The notes under the pieces were generated by a model. It worked only from the letters and a program-made list of their open reading frames with translations, did no database searches and was not told the origin of the DNA. A stretch of 64,000 nt of DNA from Paenibacillus glucanolyticus NBRC 15330 (GTDB lineage Bacteria > Bacillota > Bacilli > Paenibacillales > Paenibacillaceae), in the NCBI RefSeq assembly GCF_004000885.1, contig NZ_BIMC01000004.1, positions 62,001 to 126,000 on the forward strand, read 5' to 3'. How positions within the stretch are numbered: the first letter of the stretch is position 1; each line of letters starts with the position of its first letter. The position numbers were made by a program, and so were the translations under genes. Positions 1 through 8,975 of this stretch are shown piece after piece.

Positions 1-203
1 GAGCAATGGAGGGGCTGGGTATCCAGACTGGCTACGACCGTTCCGGTGAGCGTGAATCCCTCTTGATGCTGGTAGAGACGGCTGTGCTCCAGAGAGGGCA
101 GGTCATGCCTGTTCCATAGCAGCGATTGCAGAAGCTGACGGGTTTCCCCGCTATCGTGTCCGGTTTGATGGGCATAGTTAACAGCGTTTGGGTTAAGATT
201 CAT
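1..203 (-). CDS. putative glycolipid-binding domain protein, 5' part only
   Basis: The gene runs off the left edge of the window, so only about 67 N-terminal codons are visible. It starts at the ATG at 203-201 (MNLNPNAVNYAHQTG). The stretch LLWNRHDLPSLEHSRLY followed by an EGFTLTGTVVA segment matches, from memory, the start of the 'putative glycolipid-binding' family (PF06475, formerly DUF1089), which typically reads LW...D..GLEH.R followed by a G..V.GTV. strand. Its biochemical role is poorly known. The ribosome site is modest (GCGAGG). The coding start lies about 140 nt downstream of a LexA-box promoter (350-380), so it may be damage-inducible. The family call rests on about 40 residues. 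Confidence 0.5.
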   Translation of the reverse strand, partial: MNLNPNAVNYAHQTGHDSGETRQLLQSLLWNRHDLPSLEHSRLYQHQEGFTLTGTVVASLDTQPLHC

Positions 204-349
204 AGTATTATACCTCGCTTATAGGTTGGTGTAGATCTTCTAGTCTCGCTCCGCACCCGCATCTGAATATGCAGCTCTCCCACGGTTTACAGCGACAGAG
301 GGGAACCGATCGGATTGGCTTCACGTTGTGCCTCGCTAGACTCCTTTTT
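204..349. other. leader region without a convincing gene
   Basis: This stretch lies between the LexA-box promoter and the partial gene at 203. On the minus strand, AAAGGAG is followed 16 nt later by a GTG codon that opens a frame of about 38 codons. Its Cys/Arg-rich translation has no recognisable features. I see no convincing gene or riboswitch. Confidence 0.4.
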
Positions 350-380
350 ATTATATACCGAACGTATGTTCTTTTTGCAA
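350..380 (-). promoter_or_regulatory. sigma-A-like promoter with an embedded LexA (SOS) box
   Basis: Read on the minus strand, a -35 TTGCAA (380-375) and a -10 TATATA (357-352) are separated by exactly 17 bp. An overlapping TATAAT lies at 355-350. The spacer contains CGAACGTATGTTCT (plus strand 359-372), which matches the Firmicute LexA/DinR consensus CGAAC-N4-GTTCG except for the last base. A repressor site inside the spacer is the usual arrangement for an SOS promoter. The promoter points to the partial gene starting at 203, leaving a leader of about 140 nt. Confidence 0.55.
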
Positions 381-488
381 CTGATCAATATGCAATAGAT
401 GCATTTTTTGTTTATATAAAGAAAACAGTAGCCAGATGATGTATTGAAAGTGCGGTGGGGGACCGAAGAATATACGGGCGACGGAAGG

Positions 489-513
489 AGCCGGAAGCTT
501 TCCGGCTTTTTTT
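489..513 (+). terminator. rho-independent terminator of unassigned transcript
   Basis: AGCCGGAA-GCT-TTCCGGCT forms an 8-bp stem followed by seven T on the plus strand. No plus-strand gene was found just upstream. It may end a short untranslated transcript from 380-490 or block read-through. The minus-strand side lacks a T run, so it is not an obvious terminator for the AraC gene that ends at 589. Confidence 0.6.
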
Positions 514-588
514 CATAGACAGGTTGAAATGTTAAATAAGGAAGCAAATTCAGATGGGAAGTACTGACCAAGTCAGCATGCCCTATAT

Positions 589-1494
589 TTACGGGCTGAT
601 ATCCTTCTGTCGAGGCACTTGGTTCTTGTACGTTAAGGGCGTCATGTTCATGGCATCTCGAAACTTGTCTATAAAATAGCTTGTGCTGTTAAAACCGACC
701 CGATAACCGACATCTGTCACGCTCGATTCAGGATCGTGAAGCAGCACGAGACTTTGTTTGATCCGATAATCGATCACATACTGCATTGGCGATGTGTTGA
801 GGATTTGCTTGAAATAACGGCACGTTTCGGAGCGGCTCAAGTTCCCCGCTTTTGCGATATCCTCCAATTTGATTTTCTCCGCATAATGCATATGGAGCCA
901 GTTCAGCATTTCCTTCATGCGCTGATTCTTTCTTGTTTCGGCCTGATTGTACTCCAGTACCATTCCATTCTGCATGAAGTTTCTCCATATGGAAGCCAGA
1001 TGTTCAACGATATGGATTTCATAATACGGCGATTGTAACTTGATACATGTGTTGATCGCCTCAATCGAACTTAAAATACGGAGAGCCCATGGTTCGGAGG
1101 GGGCAAGGAACAGAAAAGGCAGATTGGTTGCATGGATATATGGATATACATAGGTCGTATATAATTCTTGGGGCAGGACAAACGAAGGCGACACATTCAA
1201 ACAAATGTAAACAGAGCCTGAATGATGCCCATCCTCGGCCATATGCAAGCTCCCGCTGTTGATAAATATGCCTTCGCCTTGTTTGACCACCTGCTGGACT
1301 TCGTTGACGCGAAAGAACGCTGTTCCTTGAACAACATAAACAAACTGTAACTCGGTATGCCAATGAAGCGGTATGTGACCGTGTATGTTTTGCTTAATGA
1401 CCGTTTCATAGCAGGCAAGAGGAAGTACAATGGTACGATGGTCCGTAAGCTCTCTTAAGCTGCCCGCATCAATTTTGATCTCTTTGTGCTGCAA
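589..1494 (-). CDS. AraC family transcriptional regulator (cupin sensor)
   Basis: This 301-residue one-component regulator has an N-terminal AraC-type cupin (about residues 35-110, with [14 protein letters not shown] and a later SGSLHMAE) that would bind a small ligand. The C-terminal double helix-turn-helix covers about residues 195-295: [20 protein letters not shown] and then [20 protein letters not shown], a normal AraC signature. It is divergently arranged with the EamA exporter at 1601, leaving about 106 bp between the starts, so the exporter is a plausible target. The ligand cannot be predicted. The start at 1494 gives a family-typical length. Confidence 0.88.
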   Translation of the reverse strand: MQHKEIKIDAGSLRELTDHRTIVLPLACYETVIKQNIHGHIPLHWHTELQFVYVVQGTAFFRVNEVQQVVKQGEGIFINSGSLHMAEDGHHSGSVYICLNVSPSFVLPQELYTTYVYPYIHATNLPFLFLAPSEPWALRILSSIEAINTCIKLQSPYYEIHIVEHLASIWRNFMQNGMVLEYNQAETRKNQRMKEMLNWLHMHYAEKIKLEDIAKAGNLSRSETCRYFKQILNTSPMQYVIDYRIKQSLVLLHDPESSVTDVGYRVGFNSTSYFIDKFRDAMNMTPLTYKNQVPRQKDISP

Positions 1495-1600
1495 GAAGAC
1501 ACCTCAATATACTTATATTTTTAGATCTTATTTTTATATCCCATCTGTTGATCAGCCTTTACAATATCAATATCATGATATTTTGAATGGGGACATCAAC

Positions 1601-2512
1601 ATGGGAACACCTGCACGGAGAACCGGATTAGGTCTTGTCATCATCGGCGCATTATGTTGGGGAATGGGAGGAACCGTAGCGCAAAAGCTCATGCAGCAGT
1701 ACGCTATAGATCTAAATTGGCTGGTGACGACGCGTCTATGCTTAGCCGGAATTTTACTGTTGAGCATACAGTTTTTCGTCAAGGACCGATCCCAGATATG
1801 GAAGATTTGGAAGAATGGCAAAACAGCGATGAAATTGATGGTTTTCGGATTACTTGGCATGCTAACGGTTCAGTATACCTATCTAGCATCGATAAAGCAT
1901 GGGAATTCAGCGGTTGCGACGCTATTGCAGTATTTAGCACCTGTCATGATCATCGTATACCTTGCTATAAAGGAACGAAAGCTGCTGAGCAGGCAAGATA
2001 TGATTACGGCTTTGCTAGCTGTATCAGGTTGTTTCTTGTTGTTGTCCAATGGCTCCGTCACGCAGCTTTCCGTGCCGACACCTGCTATCGTGTGGGGGGT
2101 TCTATCCGGAATTGCGCTGGCCTTTTACACGATATATGCAGTTCCTCTACTTGAACAATACGATTCCCTTGTTATTGTTGGATGGGCTATGTTGATTGGA
2201 GGAAGTGCTCTTGCTTGGTTTCATCCGCCATGGAAAATAAATCTGGCCGGCTTGCAATCAGAGGCCTATTTATATCTAGTCTTTGTGATCGTTTTTGGCA
2301 CGATGATTGCATTTTGGTTCTACATCGAAAGTCTGCAGAGCCTTTCGCCCAAAGAAACAAGTTTGCTTGGAACGCTCGAGCCCTTGGCGGCTGTGCTAAC
2401 CACCGTTTTTTGGTTGAAAGAGCCTTTTGGCGTTTTTCAGTGGGCGGGAACGGCCTGCATTATCGGAATGATTTTGTTACTGGCACTGTATCAAAGAACG
2501 AATGATGGATAA
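1601..2512 (+). CDS. EamA/DMT family transporter
   Basis: This 303-residue membrane protein belongs to the drug/metabolite transporter superfamily. It has two EamA repeats of about five helices each: the first begins [20 protein letters not shown], the second near residue 155 with [20 protein letters not shown]. The conserved PxxA.....LKEP element of the second repeat is visible ([18 protein letters not shown]). The frame is open further upstream, but ATG at 1601 begins just before the first helix and matches family length. The substrate is unknown (amino acid or metabolite export is usual). A terminator follows at 2532. Confidence 0.85.
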   Translation: MGTPARRTGLGLVIIGALCWGMGGTVAQKLMQQYAIDLNWLVTTRLCLAGILLLSIQFFVKDRSQIWKIWKNGKTAMKLMVFGLLGMLTVQYTYLASIKHGNSAVATLLQYLAPVMIIVYLAIKERKLLSRQDMITALLAVSGCFLLLSNGSVTQLSVPTPAIVWGVLSGIALAFYTIYAVPLLEQYDSLVIVGWAMLIGGSALAWFHPPWKINLAGLQSEAYLYLVFVIVFGTMIAFWFYIESLQSLSPKETSLLGTLEPLAAVLTTVFWLKEPFGVFQWAGTACIIGMILLLALYQRTNDG

Positions 2513-2531
2513 CGTAACAACGATTCAGACT

Positions 2532-2560
2532 AAGAGCGCCTCAGGGCGTTCTTTTTTTTT
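2532..2560 (+). terminator. rho-independent terminator
   Basis: AGAGCGCC-TCAG-GGCGTTCT forms a GC-rich stem with one G-U pair, followed by a run of nine T. It ends the EamA transporter transcript and isolates it from ctaA. Confidence 0.85.
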
Positions 2561-2702
2561 GTCAACTACGTGAAGCGGATGGCAGAAAAAGACCCATAAT
2601 GGATGGTCACGAATGGCCGACAACTCTTTATTCTGTGCAATGGGACAGGTCATAAAACGGATCTTGCTCCAGCTTAAATTCAGACACAAGAGGTGGATTA
2701 TA

Positions 2703-3620
2703 TTGTACGCAATAACATCACGGCACCGCATGCTGGCATGGTCATCTTTTATCGGCATGTTCTTCGTTTTGCTGGCAGGGGCGCTTGTAACCAAGACCGG
2801 TTCCGGTCGCGGCTGCGGCGATGATTGGCCGCTGTGCAACGGGAAATTCATCCCGGCATATACACTCGAATCCATGATTGAATATTCGCATCGGATGATA
2901 ACCGGGGTGGTCGGCATCCTCGTTCTTGTCACGTATATCGTGATCCGGAAGTATTACGGGGGCCATAAGGAAGCACGCTATTATGCCGGCGGCACCTTAT
3001 TGTTCACCGTCATCCAGGCTCTGATGGGGGCAGCGGCCGTCATGTGGCCCCAGCAGCCAGCGGTCATGGCTCTTCATTTCGGAATCTCTTTATTTGCGGT
3101 GGCCAGCAGCATGCTGCTGGTGGTATGGATGTATGGCACAAGCCCATACGATTACCGTTCCAATGCCAGGGTTCCGCGATCTATTCGTTATTTGGGCTGG
3201 GGGATCTGGCTGTATTGCTGCGGTCTGGTGTATCTTGGCGCCTATATCCGGCATACCGAGTCGGAGGCGGGTTGTATAGGCTGGCCACTGTGCAATGGCC
3301 AAGTTATCCCCTATCTGGGAGGCGCCTCGGGCATCGTCTTTCTTCATCGTGTTGCTGCTGCGATTCTACTGCTTTTGTTGATCATTCTGTTTCTAGCCGT
3401 AAGAAGATACGAGATCAGGGAGCGCTCAACAGGCCTGACAGCGCTGGCAGTTGGTCTCAATCTCGTGGTGCTCGCTCAGATTCTGAGCGGGGCGTGGCTG
3501 AAACTTGCGATGAACAACAGCCATGTCTATATTTTTGCAAGCCTGGTTCACAACGTGCTCGCCACCTTGCTTTTTAGTTTGCTTTCTGTTTTTGCGATCC
3601 GTTCGTGGAAGAGACGATGA
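2703..3620 (+). CDS. ctaA: haem A synthase
   Basis: CtaA oxidises the C8 methyl of haem O to a formyl group, giving haem A for aa3-type oxidases, at the cytoplasmic membrane. I chose the TTG start at 2703 because AAGAGGTGG sits 7-8 nt upstream and the resulting 305 residues match Bacillus CtaA length. The frame is open further upstream. Eight helices in two halves are visible. Each half has the family's external Cys pair (GCGDDWPLC, Cys38/Cys45, and later GCIGWPLC). The catalytic-region Glu60 and the haem ligand His63 lie in ESMIEYSHRM. It precedes cyoABCDE in the same orientation, with a 154-bp gap. Haem A synthase beside haem O synthase (cyoE) suggests this oxidase can carry haem A. Confidence 0.93.
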   Translation: MYAITSRHRMLAWSSFIGMFFVLLAGALVTKTGSGRGCGDDWPLCNGKFIPAYTLESMIEYSHRMITGVVGILVLVTYIVIRKYYGGHKEARYYAGGTLLFTVIQALMGAAAVMWPQQPAVMALHFGISLFAVASSMLLVVWMYGTSPYDYRSNARVPRSIRYLGWGIWLYCCGLVYLGAYIRHTESEAGCIGWPLCNGQVIPYLGGASGIVFLHRVAAAILLLLLIILFLAVRRYEIRERSTGLTALAVGLNLVVLAQILSGAWLKLAMNNSHVYIFASLVHNVLATLLFSLLSVFAIRSWKRR

Positions 3621-3774
3621 GTTGATGAGATTGAAAATTCGGACTTGTATATGAAATTTGTTACAAAAAATTGAACTTGGCCTGTATTTTTAGTGAACGA
3701 ACGGCTGGTGACACCGAATGTCTTCTCCACTAAAGTAAGTCACGACAAGTGAGCAGAGATTGGAGCTGAATGTA

Positions 3775-4695
3775 ATGAAACGACCGAGAGCACTTCGATG
3801 GATGGGATTGGTTTTTTTGCTGTCCATCATGCTGCTGGCGATGACCGGATGCAGCGAGAATATCATTGTTCTGAACCCGAAAGGGCCCATTGCGGAGCAG
3901 CAGCGCGATTTGATGATTATTTCGACCCTGCTGTGCTGCATCGTCATCGTTCCGGTATTGATTTTGACTGCCGTCATCATCTGGCGGTATCGGGATAAAA
4001 AAGGAAGAAAAGCAGCGTATACGCCGGAATGGGAGCATAGCACGAAGCTGGAGCTGATCTGGTGGGGAATTCCCGTGCTCATCATATTGATGCTGGCCAT
4101 TATCACGGTAAAAGCAACGTATGACCTGGAGCCGTCGAAACCGATCGCCTCCAGCGAGAAACCGCTTACGGTGCAGGTAACGTCCCTGAACTGGAAATGG
4201 CTGTTTCAGTATCCCGAGCAGGGCATAGCGTCGGTGAATGAGTTGAAGATTCCGGAGGATGTGCCCATCCGCTTCGAAATTACGGCGGATTCGCCGATGA
4301 ATTCGTTCTGGATACCGCAGCTGGGCGGTCAGATGTACGCCATGTCGGGCATGGCGATGACGCTGTATTTGCAGGCCGATGAGGTAGGGGAGTATTGGGG
4401 CTCCGGAGCCAACTTTACAGGCACGGATTTTGCCAAGATGTATTTTGATGTGGAGGCCACGTCCAAGGAGGAGTTTGACGCATGGGTGGAGGAGGTCAAG
4501 ACCGATTCGCCCAAGCTGACTTTGGAAGGCTATAAACAGCTGAGAGAGCCGTCCACATCTGAAGTTCAATCGTATTCCGCATTTCCGGAAGGTCTGTTCG
4601 AGATGACGGTGACCAAATATGCCGCTTCTCACAACCATGGTTTGTCATGGAAAAACACGCAAAACTTCGAATTCGAGGACCAGGTGACTAGGTAA
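3775..4695 (+). CDS. cyoA: quinol oxidase subunit II, CyoA type, lipoprotein
   Basis: Subunit II of a haem-copper menaquinol oxidase. The first residues form a lipoprotein signal (LLAMTGC, Cys26 acylated), followed by two transmembrane hairpin helices and a periplasm-side cupredoxin domain. The cupredoxin core NSFWIPQLGGQMYAMSGM matches E. coli CyoA. It has no Cys-x3-Cys or His copper ligands, so the CuA centre is absent and cytochrome c should not be the donor. The ATG at 3775 has GGAGCTG about 9 nt upstream and is preferred over a TTG at 3760. It is first in the cyoABCDE series, 14 bp before cyoB. Confidence 0.93.
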   Translation: MKRPRALRWMGLVFLLSIMLLAMTGCSENIIVLNPKGPIAEQQRDLMIISTLLCCIVIVPVLILTAVIIWRYRDKKGRKAAYTPEWEHSTKLELIWWGIPVLIILMLAIITVKATYDLEPSKPIASSEKPLTVQVTSLNWKWLFQYPEQGIASVNELKIPEDVPIRFEITADSPMNSFWIPQLGGQMYAMSGMAMTLYLQADEVGEYWGSGANFTGTDFAKMYFDVEATSKEEFDAWVEEVKTDSPKLTLEGYKQLREPSTSEVQSYSAFPEGLFEMTVTKYAASHNHGLSWKNTQNFEFEDQVTR

Positions 4696-4709
4696 GGAGA
4701 GAGCTTCTA

Positions 4710-6683
4710 ATGTGGGAAAAAATAAAAGAGTTTGCTTCCGAGTTTTTTGTAACGGGCGATCCGTTAATCTATGGGGCGGATGTCACCATCGTGCTAACCT
4801 TGATCGCCATTGTAAGCGGCTTGACGTACTTCAAGAAGTGGAAGTGGTTATGGCGGGAATGGCTGACAACCGTTGACCACAAAAAGATCGGCATTATGTA
4901 CATATTGGCTGCCTTCCTGATGCTGTTTCGGGGCGGAGTGGATGCGCTTTTAATGAGGGCGCAGCTGGCCATGCCGGAGCTTAATTTTTTGCCGCCGGAT
5001 CATTATAACCAGATTTTCACTACGCATGGAGTTATCATGATTCTGTTCATGGCCATGCCGTTCATGTTCGGTTTGTTCAACATCATGGTGCCGCTGCAGC
5101 TCGGCGCGAGAGACGTAGCCTACCCGTTCCTGAATTCGCTCAGCTTCTGGCTGTTCTTCTCAGGGGCGATGCTGTTTAACCTGTCGTTTGTCATCGGAGG
5201 CTCGCCGGATGCCGGCTGGCTTGCGTATCCGCCGTATTCGGGTACCATGTACAATCCGGGCGTGGGGCAGGACTTCTATATATGGGGAATCCAAATCTCG
5301 GGGCTCGGCAGCTTGATGACCGGGATCAACTTCCTGGTGACGATTCTGAAAATGCGGGCACCGGGCATGAAACTTATGAAAATGCCGATGTTTTCCTGGT
5401 CGGTGCTATCCAGCTGTATTGCGATTATCTTCTCGTTTCCGATTCTGACCGCGACGCTTGCGCTGCTGTTTCTGGATCGTTATGCCGGGGCTCATTTCTT
5501 CACGCTTGACGGCGGCGGGAACCCGATGATGTATATCAACCTGATCTGGATGTGGGGACACCCTGAGGTGTATATCATCGTTCTGCCGGCATTCGGGATA
5601 TTCTCAGAGATCGTATCCACGTTCTCGAAGAAAAAGCTGTTTGGCTACAAGTCCATGGTATGGGCCATGATGATCATCAGCGTCCTGTCCTTCCTGGTAT
5701 GGGCCCACCACTTCTTTACGATGGGATCGGGCGCGGACGTCAATGCATTCTTTGCCTTGACAACCATGCTGATTGCAATCCCTACCGGTGTGAAGGTGTT
5801 CAACTGGCTGTTCACCATGTTCCGGGGGAGAATCACATTCGAAACGCCGATGTTATGGACGATTGGATTCATTCCATGTTTTATTGTCGGCGGTTTGACC
5901 GGAGTTCTGTTATCCGTAGCTCCGGCGGATTTTCAGTTCCATAACAGTTACTTCCTGGTCGCACATTTCCATCAGGTGATCATCGGGGGCGTCGTATTCG
6001 GGTACTTTGCCGGATTGTATTATTGGTGGCCGAAAATGTTCGGTTTCACACTGAACGAACGCATCGGAAAATGGGCGTTCTGGTTCTGGAACATCGGGTT
6101 CTATTGCTGCTTTATGCCGCAGTATGTGCTCGGCCTGATGGGAATGACCCGCCGGGTGGTTACTTACAGCTGGGACAAAGGCTGGTGGGAGCTGAACCTG
6201 GTGTCCACGATCGGTGCCGTGCTGATGGCTATTGCTTTTCTGTTTCAGGTTTGGCAGATCGTGGATGGATTCAAGCACCAGGCCAAGAACCGGGACACCA
6301 CGGGCGATCCGTGGAATGGCCGCACGCTGGAATGGTCCATTCCGTCGCCGGCACCGGTCTATAACTTTGCCGTTCTGCCGAATGTATCCCGTCAAGATGA
6401 ATGGTGGGAGCAGAAACAATCCGCAGGGGCGCATCAAACCATTAAGCAGAAGCTGGAGCCGATTCATATGCCTAAAAATTCCGGAGTCCCGATTGTCATG
6501 TCGGCTTTCTGGTTTATAGCAGGCTTTGGTTTCATATTCGATTGGACCGGATTCATATATACCGGATTGGCAGGCGTTGTTGGCTGTTTGCTGTACCATT
6601 CCTTTAACTATGATACGGATTATTATATTCCGGTTGATGAAATCGAGCGAACAGAAGCTGCCATAAGGAAGGTGAATATCTAA
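4710..6683 (+). CDS. cyoB: quinol oxidase subunit I, CyoB type
   Basis: The catalytic subunit reduces O2 to water at a haem-CuB site and pumps protons. At 657 residues it is close to E. coli CyoB (663) and keeps the same residue numbers: low-spin haem ligands His106 and His421, the His284-Tyr288 crosslink motif (GHPEVY), CuB ligands His333/His334, and high-spin haem ligand His419. D-channel Asp135, Glu286 and K-channel Lys362 are present. The quinol-site residues equivalent to E. coli Arg71, Asp75, His98 and Gln101 are present as Arg74, Asp78, His98 and Gln101. These support a quinol oxidase. The RBS is AAGGAGAG. The stop overlaps the cyoC start (TAATG). Confidence 0.97.
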   Translation: MWEKIKEFASEFFVTGDPLIYGADVTIVLTLIAIVSGLTYFKKWKWLWREWLTTVDHKKIGIMYILAAFLMLFRGGVDALLMRAQLAMPELNFLPPDHYNQIFTTHGVIMILFMAMPFMFGLFNIMVPLQLGARDVAYPFLNSLSFWLFFSGAMLFNLSFVIGGSPDAGWLAYPPYSGTMYNPGVGQDFYIWGIQISGLGSLMTGINFLVTILKMRAPGMKLMKMPMFSWSVLSSCIAIIFSFPILTATLALLFLDRYAGAHFFTLDGGGNPMMYINLIWMWGHPEVYIIVLPAFGIFSEIVSTFSKKKLFGYKSMVWAMMIISVLSFLVWAHHFFTMGSGADVNAFFALTTMLIAIPTGVKVFNWLFTMFRGRITFETPMLWTIGFIPCFIVGGLTGVLLSVAPADFQFHNSYFLVAHFHQVIIGGVVFGYFAGLYYWWPKMFGFTLNERIGKWAFWFWNIGFYCCFMPQYVLGLMGMTRRVVTYSWDKGWWELNLVSTIGAVLMAIAFLFQVWQIVDGFKHQAKNRDTTGDPWNGRTLEWSIPSPAPVYNFAVLPNVSRQDEWWEQKQSAGAHQTIKQKLEPIHMPKNSGVPIVMSAFWFIAGFGFIFDWTGFIYTGLAGVVGCLLYHSFNYDTDYYIPVDEIERTEAAIRKVNI

Positions 6684-7309
6684 TGGCTGAGTCCCAAACA
6701 TCAGAACAAATATTGCAAGCTCACGCGCATGATGAACATCATGGTCATCCGGATATGGAGGAAGTGCGAACGTTCGGCTTCTGGATTTACCTGATGACCG
6801 ATGTCATTATATTCGGAACGCTTTTTGCCACCTATATCGTGCTGCAGCAAAATACGGACGGAGGTCCGGGACCTGCAGACCTGTTTCAAATGGGCGGAAT
6901 TATAACAAGCACGTTTATCTTGCTTGCCAGCAGTTATACCTGCGGTCTTGCGCTGCTGTCCATGCACAAGCACAACGTTAAGGGTCTCATATCCTGGCTG
7001 GCGGTTACAGCTGGACTGGGCGCCATATTTATCGGGATGGAAATTGCCGAATTCAATCATCTGGTACACGAAGGCGCGACGATAGGAACCAGCGCATTTT
7101 TATCCGCCTTTTTCACCCTGGTGGGTACGCATGGACTGCACGTACTGTTTGGACTGGTCTGGATGATCGCCCTGATCATTCAGCTGGCCAAGCGGGGAAT
7201 CACCCCGGTAACCAAACGGAAGGTGAATGTGATTAGTCTGTTCTGGCATTTCCTTGATGTGGTGTGGATCTTTGTATTTACGGTCGTGTACTTAATGGGG
7301 GTGAGTTAA
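6683..7309 (+). CDS. cyoC: quinol oxidase subunit III, CyoC type
   Basis: This 208-residue five-helix subunit III (E. coli CyoC has 204) stabilises the proton-pumping subunit I. The His-rich N-terminus (HAHDEHHGHPDMEEV) precedes the first helix FGFWIYLMTDVIIFGTLFA, which is the family signature. The conserved THGLHVLFGLVWM segment lies near residue 150. The start overlaps the cyoB stop by one base, and cyoD begins 1 nt after its stop, so the genes are translationally coupled. Confidence 0.95.
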   Translation: MAESQTSEQILQAHAHDEHHGHPDMEEVRTFGFWIYLMTDVIIFGTLFATYIVLQQNTDGGPGPADLFQMGGIITSTFILLASSYTCGLALLSMHKHNVKGLISWLAVTAGLGAIFIGMEIAEFNHLVHEGATIGTSAFLSAFFTLVGTHGLHVLFGLVWMIALIIQLAKRGITPVTKRKVNVISLFWHFLDVVWIFVFTVVYLMGVS

Positions 7310-7310
7310 T

Positions 7311-7634
7311 ATGGTTCCATCGAATTCGCATCAAACCCCGGAGGGTCACGGTTCTTTCAAATCGTATACCATCGGCTTCTTCTGCTCAATCATTCTGACC
7401 CTGATTCCCATCACCGTTGTGATGAATGATTGGCTGGAAGGAACCTGGAACTCGGTCGTGCTGATGACTGCCGCGGTGCTGCAGCTTATGGTTCAGCTCT
7501 TATTCTTCATGCATTTGCGTGAGGAGAACAAGCCGCGCTACAATCTGATATCGCTGGTGCTGGGTCTGGTTATCCTGCTGGTTATCGTAGCGGGGTCCAT
7601 GTGGATCATGCTGTATAACATGGTAGCTGTATGA
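7311..7634 (+). CDS. cyoD: quinol oxidase subunit IV, CyoD type
   Basis: This small 107-residue subunit has three helices. The hydrophilic N-terminus HGSFKSYTIGFFCSIILTLIP and the conserved VQLLFFMHLREE motif match CyoD/CtaF (E. coli CyoD has 109 residues). It probably helps CuB-site assembly, as inferred for the E. coli protein. The stop overlaps the cyoE start (ATGA). Confidence 0.93.
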   Translation: MVPSNSHQTPEGHGSFKSYTIGFFCSIILTLIPITVVMNDWLEGTWNSVVLMTAAVLQLMVQLLFFMHLREENKPRYNLISLVLGLVILLVIVAGSMWIMLYNMVAV

Positions 7635-8503
7635 AGAATGCCACCTTACTGGGGGATTGGATGCAGCTTATAAAGCCGCGCATTATTCAGCTTAATCTGG
7701 TTGCTGCATTTGGAGGCTACTGGCTAGCCTCCAAATGGGTGGTGGACTTTGGCCTGTTGTGCTGGATGCTGCTTGGAACAACACTTACGATGGCATCTTC
7801 TTGCATCTTTAATAACGTTTGGGATTACAAGCTGGATCGCAAAATGGCCCGAACCTGCAATAGGCCACTAGCGACGGGACGAATAAAGTTAACCCATGCT
7901 GTTTGGTGTGCTGTGGCTCTTGGTATCTCAGGAGAAGTCATTTTGTTCCTGAACGTGAACAAGGTTGCCGGGTGGCTTGGATTGCTGGGGATGTTCTTTT
8001 ACATTGTCATCTATACGATGTGGCTGAAACGAAATTCAACCTGGAGCACCGCTGTAGGCGGGGTATCGGGAGCGGTTCCGCCGGTTATCGGATACTGTGC
8101 CGGCACGGGAACCGTGGATACCGGAGCTGTTCTGTTATTCTGCTTGCTGTTCCTGTGGCAGCCCGCGCATTTCTGGTCGCTGGCCATCCGGCGGGTGGAG
8201 GAGTACAGAGCGGCAGGGTTTCCATTGCTGCCTGTCCGTAAGGGAGTTAGGCGTACCAAAGTGCAGATGATTCCCTATGTAACGCTGCTGCTCCCAACCG
8301 TCATTTTGCTGTACGTTTACGGCTTCTCCGGTCCCGTATTTCTGACGGTGTCTGTGATTGGTGGTGTGATATGGCTCTTGCATACGCTGCATGGAATAAC
8401 CGTTTCGGAGGATGAACGCTGGGCTAAAACCAATTTCATGATTTCCGTAAATTATTTGATGATCGTGTTCATTGTTATGATTCTGGATACGCCTGCGCTT
8501 TAA
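7631..8503 (+). CDS. cyoE: protohaem IX farnesyltransferase (haem O synthase)
   Basis: This UbiA-family prenyltransferase transfers farnesyl to haem B to make haem O, in the membrane. Its 290 residues carry the first Asp-rich diphosphate site NNVWDYKLDRKM (N-x3-D-x3-D) and the conserved RPLATG just after it. The second cytoplasmic loop has LFLWQPAHFWSLA. It begins inside the cyoD stop (ATGA overlap). With ctaA upstream, the cluster encodes the whole haem B to O to A route for its oxidase. B. subtilis calls the equivalent gene ctaB. Confidence 0.95.
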   Translation: MKNATLLGDWMQLIKPRIIQLNLVAAFGGYWLASKWVVDFGLLCWMLLGTTLTMASSCIFNNVWDYKLDRKMARTCNRPLATGRIKLTHAVWCAVALGISGEVILFLNVNKVAGWLGLLGMFFYIVIYTMWLKRNSTWSTAVGGVSGAVPPVIGYCAGTGTVDTGAVLLFCLLFLWQPAHFWSLAIRRVEEYRAAGFPLLPVRKGVRRTKVQMIPYVTLLLPTVILLYVYGFSGPVFLTVSVIGGVIWLLHTLHGITVSEDERWAKTNFMISVNYLMIVFIVMILDTPAL

Positions 8504-8528
8504 TGATAGGCATGCATAATGGGGTGAA

Positions 8529-8933
8529 ATGATGAAGAAATCGGGGTTGATTGTTCTTATATTGTGCGTGCTGCTATTAGTATCGTGTTCTTCGGCTCCT
8601 GCGTCCGATGCAGAGGTTGAAGAATTGATCCGGGTCGATCTGATTCTGCCGACGGGTCCGGTAAAGACCTCGGAGACCGTCCCTTTTGAAGCGCGAGTGA
8701 CACAAGGCGAGTCGCTTGTTGAAGATGCCCAAGAGGTGGAATTCGAGTTCCGACTGGCCGATCAGGATGAGTTCCAACGGATAGAAGCTAAACATGAAGA
8801 AGACGGAAGGTACCGAATAGAGAAGGCTTTTGAGGTCGAAGGGACCTATGAAGTGACTGCGCATGTGACCGCAAGAGGCATGCATGTGATGCCAAAAAAA
8901 GAGATTGCTGTAGGAGATCATGTGGAGAAGTGA
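8529..8933 (+). CDS. YtkA-like lipoprotein
   Basis: A 134-residue exported lipoprotein with a lipobox LLLVSC (Cys20) and a single immunoglobulin-like domain. The pattern is a 'VDLILPTGP' first strand, then VPFEARVTQG, and a closing EEDGRYRIEKAFEVEGTYEVTAHV segment. This is typical of YtkA/FixH-type extracytoplasmic domains often found beside cytochrome oxidase genes (family recall, no search). It has no Cys or clear metal motif in the mature part except His/Met in RGMHVM. RBS GGGGTGAA precedes two adjacent ATG codons (8529 or 8532). It follows cyoE by 25 bp and is likely co-transcribed. Confidence 0.7.
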   Translation: MMKKSGLIVLILCVLLLVSCSSAPASDAEVEELIRVDLILPTGPVKTSETVPFEARVTQGESLVEDAQEVEFEFRLADQDEFQRIEAKHEEDGRYRIEKAFEVEGTYEVTAHVTARGMHVMPKKEIAVGDHVEK

Positions 8934-8975
8934 ACTGAGGTAGCAGTGATCGGGTAAGAAGGGGTGGCGGATACA

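Noticed and set aside
287..571. A 94-codon minus-strand frame over the left intergenic region
   Set aside because: It runs through the terminator and the LexA-box promoter, lacks a ribosome site and has an unlikely composition.
3730..4638. A 302-codon minus-strand frame opposite cyoA
   Set aside because: It mirrors the codon structure of cyoA; the translation is Arg/His-rich noise.
5910..6701. A 263-codon minus-strand frame opposite cyoB and the cyoC start
   Set aside because: Antisense to a catalytic subunit with every active-site residue present; no independent support.
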